Positions 50,401-54,033 of a stretch of 64,000 nucleotides of DNA are shown piece after piece. The translations under genes were made by a program, and so were the position numbers. The notes beneath the pieces are model-generated. The model did not search any database. It worked only from the letters and a program-made list of their open reading frames with translations, and was not told the origin of the DNA. Numbering within the stretch: the stretch's first letter is position 1; each line of letters opens with the position of its first letter. Where the stretch lies: assembly GCA_013400115.1 (NCBI GenBank), contig VXBP01001161.1, forward strand, positions 248,001-312,000, given 5' to 3'. Source of the DNA: Rhinopomastus cyanomelas. Lineage: Eukaryota; Chordata; Aves; Bucerotiformes; Rhinopomastidae.

Positions 50401-51029
50401 ATTAAAACGTCCCGTCCTTCGCAGAGCTTTCCCGTTAATCTGGGGGAATCTGTCCGGCGGTCAAGAGGCTGCTGTCCAACCCCTCGCAGACCTCCCCCTG
50501 CCCAAGCGGTCACCCGCTGCCCGCAGCTCCGCCCGCCCTGCCCCGGGCCGCACCGTGGGAGAGGTTGCCGCTCTCGTTCTTGCAGTAGCCGCAGCGATAG
50601 CCATCTTCCCCGCCGAAGTACTCCACGATGCTCGGAGAGCTGCCGGCGGCCGCCATCTCCCCCAAACGCCCAGCCCGGCTCCGGACAGAGTCCAGCTCAG
50701 GACAGCGCCTTGCCCGTCGCCCCACACCGCTCCCCGGGAAGCCCGGAAGCAGCAGCCGCCGCCGCCATCTTTGTTATGGGCAGCGCCCGGGCATCGCCCA
50801 CAGGAAGCAGCGGCGCCGCCATGCTGAGCGCGGGCAGCTGCGCCCCAGGCCGCTCCGCCATCTTTAGTGAGGGCGGCCGCGCTTCCCCCGCCCCTGGCGA
50901 TGCCTCCGCAGCCCTTGCCCGCTCCGACGCCTCCTGCTTACCGGCGGAGACTTTGCCTCGCTCCGAAGCGCAGTAGCCGCAGCGATAGCCCTCCTTGCGG
51001 CCCTTGTACTCCACCACGGCTGCAGCCAT
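11393..51029 (-). CDS. ATE1: ATE1, arginyl-tRNA--protein transferase 1 (3' end missing)
   Basis: ATE1 transfers arginine from Arg-tRNA to N-terminal Asp, Glu or oxidised Cys of proteins and so makes degrons for the Arg/N-degron pathway; it acts in cytosol and nucleus. Twelve exons are readable on the minus strand: 1B 50942-51029, 1A 50554-50656, 2 49225-49288, 3 48211-48273, 4 46476-46579, 5 44775-45041, 6 40757-40989, 7A 38779-38907, 7B 37619-37747, 8 25836-25868, 9 18296-18477, 10 11393-11492. Every junction has AG/GT and a matching phase. With 1A and one exon 7 this gives 426 codons, about four fifths of the roughly 518-residue vertebrate protein. The N-terminal Cys residues (CGYC and TCC) and the GNAT-like C-terminal region up to HSCPKMRYK are present. 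The last exons should lie left of position 1; I searched 1-11392 by eye and did not find them. Confidence 0.96.
11890..12330. other. Possible LTR relic or other unclassified repeat
   Basis: This GC-richer block begins TGTAGTGTTGGGTTGGGTTG and differs in composition from the flanks. TG at its left is LTR-like, but I could not find a matching CA end with a target-site duplication. The open frames in it match nothing I recognise. Confidence 0.25.
12483..13040 (-). mobile_element. CR1 fragment, 'gattggaaaagaccc' subfamily
   Basis: It starts with GAATCGTAGAATCATTCCGA. The ORF2 end is readable on the minus strand (IEVLEQVQRRATKLVKGLEN, then RLRGDLIPLYNYQKGHCRDG). It is of the same type as the copies at 46960, 45180 and 63190. 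Confidence 0.92.
13961..14445 (-). mobile_element. CR1 fragment, 'ggctggaaaagacc' subfamily
   Basis: The tail GAATCATAGAATTGTGTAGG is followed by 3' UTR and decayed ORF2 sequence to about CTCAGTGTCTTTCTTGG. Confidence 0.88.
15635..15965 (-). mobile_element. CR1 fragment, old
   Basis: The tail ATCATAGAATGTACTGGATT, then the 3' UTR with CCACCACCTCTCTAGGTAGC and a decayed ORF2 end. The boundary at the right is unclear. Confidence 0.8.
16745..17282 (+). mobile_element. CR1 fragment with the best-preserved ORF2 C-terminus
   Basis: The plus frame is open from upstream to a natural stop at about 17198-17200. It reads LEYCVQFWASQFKEDTEMLE, ERVQHRAMRTMKGVEHLPEE and, near the end, ETFKTSLGMFLCDLI. 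It then has the full 3' UTR and the tail ATTCTGTGATTCTGTG. It is 5'-truncated and not autonomous. It is close to the source sequence of the young subfamily. Confidence 0.95.
18296..18477 (-). CDS. ATE1: ATE1 exon 9, core of the transferase fold
   Basis: This 182-nt exon encodes AENTPDGPECGYGSFHQQYW, then [40 protein letters not shown] and the start of Arg. It is the most conserved block of ATE1, with the acetyltransferase-like (GNAT) beta strands. The [20 protein letters not shown] and [19 protein letters not shown] signatures are intact. The only notable difference from my memory of human is Tyr for Asn in ILPNCVSS. The acceptor is tgcttag and the donor gtaaga. Confidence 0.97.
18729..19065 (-). 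mobile_element. CR1 fragment, 'ggctgaaaaagacc' subfamily
   Basis: The minus reading at 18811-18996 gives RTRGNGLRLHQGKFRLGIGK. It is truncated around the GTAGTTGTAGACAGCAATGA motif. Confidence 0.9.
19183..19340 (-). mobile_element. CR1 3' end, young subfamily
   Basis: CATAGAATCACAGAACATTA to GAGACTCCACAGTCCCCCTA. It has a mixed CATAGAATCACAGAA tail and is truncated in the 3' part of ORF2. Confidence 0.93.
20233..20326 (+). mobile_element. CR1 3' tail only
   Basis: GTGTGACTTGGTCTAGGTGA to AGTGATTCTATGATT, a roughly 90-base young insertion. Confidence 0.93.
20490..20930 (+). mobile_element. CR1 fragment, young subfamily
   Basis: The plus frame reads KMMKRGEHFHDEERLRELGL and then RGDLINVDKYVKGGCHEGGG before a frameshift. 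It has a full 3' UTR and ends at ATTCTGGGATTCTGC. Confidence 0.93.
21922..22235 (-). mobile_element. CR1 fragment, young subfamily
   Basis: It begins at AGAACATCAGGGGTTGGAAG and is truncated at TCCATCCTCCTGAAAACCAT (the ORF2 QEDGA region). The minus reading gives MRVIEHCNRLPRGVVESPSL. Confidence 0.93.
22685..22828 (+). mobile_element. CR1 3' end, young subfamily
   Basis: It enters ORF2 just upstream of TTTAAAACTCTCCTGGATAT and ends ATGTTCTGTGATTCCGTGA. A run of G replaces the usual GGCAGGGGGATT. Confidence 0.9.
23338..23487 (-). mobile_element. Chimeric CR1: young 3' end joined to older body
   Basis: Read on the minus strand, an older-type body (GCCAGGTTGGATGGGGCTTT ... GGTGTCTGAGCCCCTGGAAC) passes directly into the young-type TTGATCTAGGTGATCCTGCT and its tail. 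The join is near 23423. Confidence 0.85.
24112..24425 (+). mobile_element. CR1 fragment, young subfamily
   Basis: The plus frame reads ASNDRTKGSHCELEQRRFHI and then FPSLKTFKTHLDVILCDWI with its stop at 24345. The 3' tail is worn (AATCTAATGATCTGTGGC). Confidence 0.92.
25290..25625 (+). mobile_element. CR1 fragment, 'ggctggaaaagacc' subfamily, plus strand
   Basis: AGGCTGAAGGGAGACCTTAT, CTCTTCTCCCAAGTAACAAG and the end TTCCAGACTGAACAATTCTA mark the older subfamily. Confidence 0.88.
25836..25868 (-). CDS. ATE1: ATE1 exon 8 (33-nt microexon)
   Basis: This tiny exon encodes FTRFLCDSPLE (mammals FTRFLCSSPLE) in phase 0. It is flanked by the acceptor gatgcag and a consensus donor gtaagt. It is separated by nearly 12 kb from exon 7B and 7 kb from exon 9, in repeat-filled introns. 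It is too short for a gene finder based on ORFs. Confidence 0.95.
26680..26958 (+). mobile_element. CR1 fragment, young subfamily
   Basis: The frame reads SSNDRTRGTRCELEQRRFHI through ETFKTSLGAFLCNLA to its stop. It has a full 3' UTR and the tail ATGTTCTGTGATTCTGTG. Confidence 0.94.
28158..28218 (+). mobile_element. CR1 3' tail only
   Basis: ACTAGGTGATCTTTTGAGGT to TCTGTGGTTCTGTGATT, about 60 bases. It abuts the minus-strand copy starting at 28219, tail to tail. Confidence 0.92.
28219..28950 (-). mobile_element. CR1 fragment, young subfamily, longest in window
   Basis: About 730 bases. The minus reading gives FNRDTELLERVQCRATKVIK, then EHLPHEERLRALGQFSLEKR and a further 5' part with RRKGPGGSGGQPDGREPAVC and PGVDQNGGG in shifted frames. 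The DNA between SNDRTRG and VTEHW has lost the RRFHINLRRNFF segment, an internal deletion. Confidence 0.93.
29636..29840 (-). mobile_element. CR1 with doubled 3' end
   Basis: On the minus strand, GATGATCTTTCAAGGTCCCC and CTAATGATTCTATGAT run straight into a second CTTTTGAGGTCCCTTCCAGT and TAATGTTCTGTGAT. So the terminal ~50 bases occur twice in tandem with slightly different sequence. It is truncated upstream at CTGTTCCAGTGCTCTGCC. Confidence 0.92.
30524..31368. mobile_element. CR1 mosaic of three pieces in alternating orientation
   Basis: 30524-30690 is minus-strand ORF2 sequence (CTCCAACAGGGCCATGTCTC). 30757-30915 is plus-strand ORF2 sequence (AACGGTATCCTGGTCTGGAT, GTGCCTCTGTACTCTGCACT). 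30916-31368 is minus strand again (CATCCAGCCTGGCCTTAAAC to GGGGTCTCACCAGAGCGGAG). The last piece has no normal tail, so it was cut or inverted after insertion. Confidence 0.88.
31868..32185 (-). mobile_element. CR1-like element, 'GTATCACAGTAGAGCAGG' type
   Basis: It has a different 3' UTR (AATCCAGTTCACATGAGCTG, GGCCCAGCACCCTCTCAAGC) from the other copies. The same type recurs at 54752. The minus reading SMRAIRHWNGLPMEMVDSST is still the CR1 ORF2 end. Confidence 0.88.
32424..32578 (-). mobile_element. CR1 3' end, young subfamily
   Basis: AATCACAGAACATTAGGGAT to CACAACCCCCCTCAGCAGCA. It has a small deletion (GGGACGTCATCC) in the usual GACCTCGAAAGATCATCC. Confidence 0.93.
32880..33338. repeat. 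Direct duplication interrupted by CR1
   Basis: Copy 1 (about 32880-33012) and copy 2 (about 33166-33338) share GGGCTAC-GCAGTC, then ACTGAAACACCAGTTATCAC, TGGTCTCAAAGGACCAGTGG-type sequence and CAAAGAAATCTTTGGT. Copy 2 has extra bases after TGTCAGAC. The CR1 sits between them. Confidence 0.85.
33013..33156 (+). mobile_element. CR1 3' end inserted in a duplicated segment
   Basis: GTTGTGGAGTCTCCTTCTCT to ATGTTCTATGTTTCTATGA. It lies between two copies of a non-CR1 sequence (see the repeat at 32880-33338). Confidence 0.93.
34165..34283 (+). mobile_element. CR1 3' end, 'gatctggtttaggggtgaac' subfamily
   Basis: GAGGGATCTGGTTTAGGGGT, TTGGACTCGATGATCCCGGG and the ending TTATTCTGTGATTC mark it. Confidence 0.9.
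34365..34650 (+). mobile_element. Candidate LTR 3' remnant
   Basis: A pyrimidine run (CTCTCTCTTTCTCTCCCTCT) is followed by CCTTGTTAAATAAAGTTGAT, with an AATAAA signal, and TTTTGAGTCTTAATTTTGTT. This layout is like the R/U5 part of an endogenous-retrovirus LTR. No internal viral coding sequence is visible, and the ends are not defined. Confidence 0.35.
34679..34810. mobile_element. Two CR1 tails joined: minus 3' end then plus 3' end
   Basis: TCACAGAATCACTGAACATT ... GGTTCACCCAGATCAG is a minus-strand young tail to about 34757. It joins GATCCTAAAGGTCTTTTCCA ... TTCTCTGA, an older-type plus-strand tail. Confidence 0.85.
35086..35545 (-). mobile_element. CR1 fragment, young subfamily
   Basis: It runs from AATCGCAGAACACTGGGATT to CTACGCTGGAGTCCCTCCAA. 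The minus frame reads LEHGRFRVNMRRNFFPVRMM and ESPSLEMFETCLDMLLCYLV, with the frame intact over 89 residues. Confidence 0.93.
36605..36823 (-). mobile_element. CR1 fragment, old
   Basis: CAGAATCACAGAATCTCTGT, AAGTCCAACCTTCAACCCAG and TACTGCCAGGGATGGTGATT show an older subfamily. It is adjacent to the young copy at 36824, which probably inserted into or beside it. Confidence 0.83.
36824..37385 (-). mobile_element. CR1 fragment, young subfamily
   Basis: About 560 bases. The minus frame reads LVGLHLEYCVWFWALQFQKD, TELLERVQHRATDMMQEVEH and ELGVLSLEKWRLRGDFIHVY. The 5' end extends to REVLLPLYSA. Confidence 0.94.
37619..37747 (-). CDS. ATE1: ATE1 alternative exon 7B
   Basis: This is also 129 nt, 43 codons, phase 0/0. 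It encodes VRLVPVSFEDPQFKSSFNQS, then ATLFAKYQMAVHKDTPSECG and EHE. It aligns residue for residue with exon 7A (VR-V, QFK--F--S, KYQM--HKD-P) and resembles mammalian 7B (VRLVPVSFEDPEFKSSF). The acceptor is gctctgaag and the donor gtacag. Because the two exons have the same length and phase, including both would not break the frame, so exclusivity must be set by splicing itself. Confidence 0.95.
37748..38778 (-). other. ATE1: Intron between alternative exons 7A and 7B
   Basis: It is 1,031 bases, free of recognisable CR1 in a gene area where almost every other intron of this size has one. Open frames at 38208-38581 on the minus strand are overlapping and match nothing I know. Splice-regulatory elements for the 7A/7B choice would be expected here. 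Confidence 0.65.
38779..38907 (-). CDS. ATE1: ATE1 alternative exon 7A
   Basis: This exon is 129 nt, 43 codons, phase 0 on both sides. It encodes VRVVRSSPPSSQFKATFQES, then YQVYKRYQMVIHKDPPDKPT and INQ, nearly identical to mammalian exon 7A. It is the homologue of exon 7B 1,031 bases downstream; in mammals one or the other is used, which changes activity and localisation of the enzyme. The acceptor is cttctgaag and the donor is the weak gtcaga. The exon begins GTGAGG. Confidence 0.96.
38908..40756 (-). other. ATE1: ATE1 intron between exons 6 and 7A
   Basis: No CR1 was recognised. The middle (about 39410-39700) is strongly A-rich on the plus strand and therefore T-rich in the transcript. The rest is unassigned. 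Confidence 0.65.
39410..39700. repeat. A/T-rich low-complexity tract
   Basis: Repeated AAAATAAAAATACAAATAAA and TTAAAATATTA-like words over roughly 290 bases with almost no G or C. The pattern is irregular, so it may be a decayed A-rich microsatellite expansion. Confidence 0.8.
40757..40989 (-). CDS. ATE1: ATE1 exon 6
   Basis: This 233-nt exon encodes [20 protein letters not shown], then a variable Gln/Ser-rich stretch, then NQPKTIEDFVFVSLPDDARH and KLE. It matches the mammalian [21 protein letters not shown] and SLEDLIFESLPENASHKLE blocks. It ends exactly on a codon (GAG), so the next exon begins in phase 0. The acceptor is ttggtgcag and the donor gtaaca. The last bases (TTAGAG) matter for the exon 7 switch described in the findings. 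Confidence 0.95.
41125..41730 (-). mobile_element. CR1 fragment, 'ggctggaaaagacc' subfamily
   Basis: From GAATCATTTAGCTTTGAGAA through the 3' UTR. The minus ORF2 end reads KATKVVKGLENKPCKELLRD and RSLRGDLIAVCNYLKGGWRE. About 600 bases. Confidence 0.92.
41904..42009. repeat. 53-bp tandem duplication
   Basis: Two adjacent 53-base units begin CTTATCT-AT-TATCTGAAAA and end CTTCCTGCTCAGTCTGTC. They differ at three or four bases and do not belong to CR1. Confidence 0.9.
42705..42972 (-). mobile_element. CR1 3' end, young subfamily
   Basis: GATCACAGAACATTAGGGCC to CACTGCCCGTTGTCCTA. It is truncated at the DRTRG codons and well preserved. Confidence 0.93.
44206..44545 (-). mobile_element. CR1 fragment, young subfamily
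   Basis: CACAGAGTCACAGAACATTA to TTTATAAACATTAATGGGGT. A deletion of about ten bases (CTGGGTTCC) removes part of the RRNFF codons. Confidence 0.93.
44775..45041 (-). CDS. ATE1: ATE1 exon 5, acidic variable linker
   Basis: This 267-nt exon begins EEPMDSHIDDAVACDFVYKG, close to the conserved EPMDSTMDDAVAGDF of mammals. It runs through a fast-evolving acidic, Glu/Asp/Ser-rich stretch and ends HSAKGVHAPPRPG. The acceptor is ctttccag and the donor gtactc. This is the least conserved part of ATE1 and is probably a flexible linker between the Cys-rich N-terminal part and the transferase fold. No stop or frameshift is present. Confidence 0.93.
45180..45480 (+). mobile_element. CR1 fragment, 'gatctggtttaggggtgaat' subfamily
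   Basis: GGAGTCTCTTCTCACAGGCA, GGTTTAGACTGGACATCAGG and the tail AATGATTCTATGATTCTATG with three repeats. Confidence 0.92.
45960..46290 (+). mobile_element. CR1 fragment, old, plus strand
   Basis: GGACAGGCTGAAAGAACTGG, CAGGGAGACCTCACTGTGGC and GACCTTTAAAGGTCCAAACC. It lacks a clear repeat tail. Confidence 0.85.
46476..46579 (-). CDS. ATE1: ATE1 exon 4
   Basis: This 104-nt exon encodes CQALRFQTSKSHKKVLKKML and then KFLSKGDVVKAASE. The basic SKSHKKVLKKMLKFL stretch is the hallmark of the ATE1 N-terminal/central boundary. The true acceptor is tttggtaag directly before GTGCCAG. A second AG seven bases further in (ccag) would break the phase with exon 3, so I rejected it. The donor is gtaaga. 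Confidence 0.95.
46960..47285 (-). mobile_element. CR1 fragment, 'ggttggaaaatgacc' subfamily
   Basis: TCATAGAATCACAGAATCAT to CTGTCCTTTCAGATAGCTGA. The related copies are at 12483 and 63190. Confidence 0.92.
47407..47490 (-). mobile_element. CR1 3' tail only
   Basis: ATCACAGAACATTAGGGATT to CAGCAGGATCACCTAGATAA, about 80 bases, young subfamily. Confidence 0.93.
47550..48060 (+). mobile_element. Candidate solo LTR of an endogenous retrovirus
   Basis: A block unlike its surroundings begins around TGTCTGCCAACAGACCAATC and ends near CGTATCCTTCACGGACCCCA-ACA. A TATA-like AGTATAAAAGGAC lies at about 47798. A perfect hairpin and a T/G-rich U5-like end (GCCCTTATTTTGTGTGTGGG) follow. TG and CA ends are present, but I see no convincing target-site duplication. 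No viral genes are present. Confidence 0.5.
47903..47940. repeat. Perfect 15-bp inverted repeat (hairpin, 8-nt loop)
   Basis: CTTAAGCACATGCTG, then an 8-base loop GATGTGGA, then the exact complement CAGCATGTGCTTAAG. It lies about 100 bases after the TATA-like box of the candidate LTR. Confidence 0.95.
48211..48273 (-). CDS. ATE1: ATE1 exon 3
   Basis: This 63-nt exon encodes SGKYVYKPIMNQTCCPQYTI between split Arg codons. It holds the second conserved cysteine pair (TCC) of the N-terminal metal-binding region. The acceptor is ttttcag and the donor gtaaga. The phase is 2 in and 2 out, which matches exons 2 and 4. Confidence 0.95.
48370..48985 (-). mobile_element. CR1 fragment, old type, long
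   Basis: CATAGAATCATAGAATGGCC through CATGTCCAACCTCAACCTCC to TTTTGATGCAGCACAGGACA. It is the same type as 1325-1904 and better preserved. It fills most of the intron between exons 2 and 3. Confidence 0.92.
49225..49288 (-). CDS. ATE1: ATE1 exon 2
   Basis: This 64-nt exon encodes (G)[20 protein letters not shown] plus two bases of Arg, almost identical to the vertebrate sequence. It accepts phase 1 from either exon 1A or 1B and leaves in phase 2. The acceptor is tttcag and the donor gtaaat. The first six exon bases are GTATGT, so the acceptor is followed at once by a sequence that looks like a donor. Confidence 0.95.
49490..49970 (-). mobile_element. CR1 fragment, old
   Basis: CTCAACCCAGCACTGCTACG, CTAAACCTCCCCTGCTGCAG and GAACTCGAGGTGTGGCCTCA. 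The tail region is worn away. Confidence 0.87.
50554..50656 (-). CDS. ATE1: ATE1 alternative first exon 1A
   Basis: This exon encodes 34 residues starting MAAAGSSPSIVEYFGGEDGY, with CGYCKNESG following, and ends in the first base of Gly before the donor gtgcgg. It resembles the human 1A N-terminus (GGSPSVVDYF...YRCGYCKNESG, from memory). CGYC lies at residues 22-25; these cysteines, with the CC pair of exon 3, are the conserved metal/Fe-S ligands and are needed for activity. The reading frame stays open upstream of the chosen ATG, but conservation begins here and the context GAGATGG is strong. Confidence 0.94.
50942..51029 (-). CDS. ATE1: ATE1 alternative first exon 1B
   Basis: This exon encodes 29 residues beginning MAAAVVEYKGRKEGYRCGYC and ending KVSA plus the first base of Gly, followed by the donor gtaagc. 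The CGYC motif sits at residues 17-20. This is the counterpart of the mammalian 1B N-terminus (VVEYKG...GYCGYC type). The start context is GCCATGG, a strong Kozak match. The exon is 285 bases upstream of exon 1A, and both splice in the same phase (1) to exon 2, so they are interchangeable. The phase, motif and position in the CpG island make the call firm. Confidence 0.93.
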
Positions 51030-51448
51030 GGCGCCCGCAGAGGCCCCGCTCCGTCCGCAGCGCCTGGCTCCGCGGCGCCCCGCCCGCTCCGAGCGGTGGA
51101 AGTTGCCGCCTTCCCTGTGAGGTGCGGGCTGCGCCCCGAGCAGCCGTCCTGCTCCGGTTCTATTCGCGGTGAGCGCAGAGCTCTCCGGTTCGTGGTAACG
51201 ACTAATGATGATCAGACTACGTTTTCGCACACCCTGGCCACATTTTATCCCTCCAAAAACGCTCCAACAGGAGCAGACAGCAGAACCCTCGGCCTCCTCA
51301 GCCTTGACTGGAACCTGCGTACTGGAACGAGAAGAAATAAACCCTGAACACCCCAGAGGGGTCCTCCAGAGAGCATCCTCTGCAGATGGAGCAAGTTTAG
51401 CATCTGTCTTGCCTCAGTTGCAAAACCAAATACAAGGCGAATCACAGA

Positions 51449-51540
51449 ATCATTTAGGTTGGAAAACCCCTTTAAGATCAATGAGTCCAGCCATTAACCT
51501 AACCAAGCAAACCGTCAAACCATGCCCTTAGGAGAAGAAG
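51449..51540 (-). mobile_element. CR1 3' tail only
   Basis: GAATCATTTAGGTTGGAAAA and GAGTCCAGCCATTAACCTAA, an older subfamily, right next to the CpG island. Confidence 0.9.
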
Positions 51541-51614
51541 GAATTGTTATTGGCAGCAGAAACCAAATTTCCAAACTATAACCTGGACTTCCAGAACAGA
51601 AAAGTAACAGCAGA

Positions 51615-52200
51615 GCACCCAGGTGGCCACGAAGGGAAACAGCGTCCTGGCCTGCAGCAGAAATAGTGGGGCCGGACTACAGAAGTGATTGTCCCCCTGT
51701 ACTGGGCACTGGTGAGGCCTCACATAAAGTACTGGGTTCAGTTTTGGGCTCTTCAACACAAGAAGAATGTTGAGGTGCTGGAGCAGGTCCAAAGAAGGAC
51801 AGCAAGGGCCTGGAGGACAGGGCAGCTGAGGGAACCAGGGTTGTTTATCCTGGAGAAAAGGAGGCTGTGGGGACACCTTATTTCCCTTTACAACTACCTG
51901 AAAGAAGACTAGAGAGGTGGGGGTTGGTCTCTTCTCCCAAGTCACTAGTGACAGAACAAAAGGAAATTGCCTCAAGTTGGGCCAGGGGAGGGTCAGACTG
52001 GACATCAGGAAAAACTTCTTCCCTGACAGGAGTGGTCAGGGGGTTGGAACAGGCTGCACAGGAAGGTGGTGGATTCACTATCCCTGGAGGGGTTCAGAAA
52101 ACAAGTAGATGTGGCCCTGGGAACAGGGTTTAGGGGGCAGTGTGCGCTTGACAGTTGGAGTTGATTGTCTTGGATGTCTTTTCGAACCTTAATGATTCCA
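51615..52200 (+). mobile_element. CR1 fragment, 'ggctggaaaagacc' subfamily, plus strand
   Basis: It reads WALVRPHIKYWVQFWALQHK and VEVLEQVQRRTARAW, with a shortened ORF2 region, then the 3' UTR ending TTAATGATTCCATCAC. About 580 bases. Confidence 0.93.
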
Positions 52201-52594
52201 TCACTTTCTTCTGTTACAGGTCACACTACCACATGTACCCAGGAGCTTATAGACAACTAGATTATCACAGCAGAGGTGGTGTAATAATGCTGCTTGCAGG
52301 CTGCTGCTGAGGAGAGAAGGGGTGAAAGAAGGGGAACTGCATTATTTTTTATGAAAGCTTGTGGCAGTAAACTTTATTATGGCTTCATTTACTACTTTGT
52401 ACAAATAGAAAGTGTGTTATAATAATAATCCGGTGACAGGTACAAACGAGACAGTTCATATAAACCGTAGAGATGTTCTAATAAAAAATAAATTTAATTT
52501 TACAATATATACATACAAAATCTGTTCCAAAGGAAATGTTTTAAAATATTTTTTTGAGGCATCTAGGGAGAAAGTAAGAGAAAAAAACAGTAAG

Positions 52595-52643
52595 GACTGG
52601 ATGCTCTTTCAAAGTCTCTTCCAAACACTAATGTTCTGTGATA
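52595..52643 (+). mobile_element. CR1 3' tail, very short
   Basis: GGACTGGATGCTCTTTCAAA and AACACTAATGTTCTGTGAT, only about 50 bases. Confidence 0.8.
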
Positions 52644-53909
52644 AGACAATATGCATTAAGATTCAGGATTTAAGTAGCTGTGGCAATAAAATAATGTAAT
52701 CCTTCCTCTGAAGCTTAGAAGAATTAAAAGCACAGCTGGCATTTTAATGGAGGTTACTTCAGTGGTTGATCTATTTTTTTTCTAAAGTAACATTATGGGA
52801 AGATAAATTTCCAATAATTGCCCATAAGACTGAATTCTGTAAATCTGTTGAAATTAGATGAGAACTTGAAATAATTTGAACTGACTTTTGCATTTGGGTT
52901 GATTCTGATTTTACCACCATTTTTATCCACTGTCTGTGTGCCATCCCTTTGAATTGTAAATAAAATTCATATCCTAAAGAGCCTACTTGCATTCTATTCT
53001 CTCACAGCAGACTGCTAATTTGTGTGATCATTAATTTTTAAGTCTTCATTAATGACATACATCCTTGTCCAAAGTTAATAAAAGGATTGATCGCTGGGAT
53101 GATGAGAATTCTGGCAAGACCAGAAAATATCAGGAGGGAGAGAGAAGGGGCAAATTAATGATCCATTAAAGTAAATCCTGGGTCAGTTTAGATCCTTCAT
53201 GGTTCATTACTGTATCATAAATTTAACCGGTAAACCCCAGCAGGAAACAAGAGAGCTTTGGGTTGGCCTCTGTCTGATTAACATTTTGTTTTAATGCAGT
53301 TGTATGAAGAAGCAGGAATTGGATGCAGGCAAAATCACATTCAAACTGTGTGAAATAATTTGTGATGTTTTGTACAAGAGTTTGTTCAGGAAAAAGGAGA
53401 AGATAAACTTTAGATCAATTTCAGAGCTACAGAGGAAAGTTTCTGCCATTTTGGAAGGGTTTTTTTACTAGAATCTGATTAATTTGAGATAAACCTCTTG
53501 ATTTACAAATTAATAAACTTTTGTAGTAATAAATTAAAAAAATAATCAAGATATTGATTTTAGAAGGAGCTGAGCTGTCTTCCCTTCCTGCTTCCCTCAG
53601 TCCTTCAGCCTACTAACATCAGCTGTCTATAAGGTTAAAAAACCCCAAAACACAAAACCTAAGACAGGATTCTGTACAGCACTGAAAAAAATGAACCATT
53701 TCACTTAAATGACCACCAAATGTAAAACTAAAGTGTTTTTTTCTGTTAATTACTGCATAGAAATCAAAAGTCTCTTTAGGTCTATTAAAAGATTGAGAAT
53801 ATAGCAAAGTTCCAAATGTTTGCTGTTCCCTTACTTAAAGCTTTTCTACATGTCTATGTCTCTGGCAGTTGCCCTGCAGTTCCTCCACACGCACAAGGAA
53901 CTTGATATC

Positions 53910-53915
53910 TTTATT
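53910..53915 (-). promoter_or_regulatory. Candidate NSMCE4A polyadenylation signal
   Basis: AATAAA on the minus strand begins 34 bases after the NSMCE4A stop codon. Cleavage here would leave a very short 3' UTR of about 50-60 bases. Other AATAAA hexamers further down could serve as well, so this site is possible but not certain. Confidence 0.5.
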
Positions 53916-53949
53916 TAGTTTTACGTAGTAAAAGAACTTACTTGAAGAA

Positions 53950-54033
53950 TTAAGCTATGTCCATTTCATCTTCATTCTTTTGACTGGGAGGGGTAATCAT
54001 GGGTTCTGTTATTTCATATGTTTTTACAATCTC
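53950..54033 (-). CDS. NSMCE4A: NSMCE4A last exon with stop codon
   Basis: It encodes EIVKTYEITEPMITPPSQKN, then EDEMDIA and TAA (53950-53952). It matches human EIVKTFEISEPVITPSQ and then diverges into a short acidic tail. The acceptor is ctaaccag. A polyadenylation signal follows within 40 bases. Confidence 0.95.
   Translation of the reverse strand, partial: EIVKTYEITEPMITPPSQKNEDEMDIA

Larger units (their letters stand above)
48274..50553 (-). other. ATE1: ATE1 introns around exon 2
   Basis: The intron 48274-49224 is mostly a long minus-strand CR1 (48370-48985). The intron 49289-50553 holds an old CR1 (49490-49970) and then the downstream half of the CpG island. The rest is unassigned. 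Confidence 0.65.
50130..51180. promoter_or_regulatory. ATE1: CpG island / ATE1 promoter with two first exons
   Basis: This GC-rich, CpG-rich stretch of roughly 1 kb stands out from the AT-rich surroundings. It contains both ATE1 first exons (1A and 1B). No TATA box is evident near either start, as usual for CpG-island promoters. In mammals the ATE1 promoter is reported to be bidirectional; here I see no coding exon on the plus strand to the right of the island. Long open frames in all frames here (for example 50697-51230) result from GC richness. Confidence 0.85.
51030..53909. other. Intergenic region between ATE1 and NSMCE4A
   Basis: About 2.9 kb separates the NSMCE4A stop from the first ATE1 start codon. 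It contains the distal CpG island, a CR1 tail (51449-51540), a longer plus-strand CR1 (51615-52200), a short CR1 tail (52595-52642) and AT-rich unassigned sequence (52650-53909). Confidence 0.75.

Noticed and set aside
50697..51230. 177-residue open frame on the minus strand across the CpG island
   Set aside because: It overlaps exon 1B in the correct frame only for the conserved part; the rest reads through the donor gtaagc into intron and is open because of GC richness.
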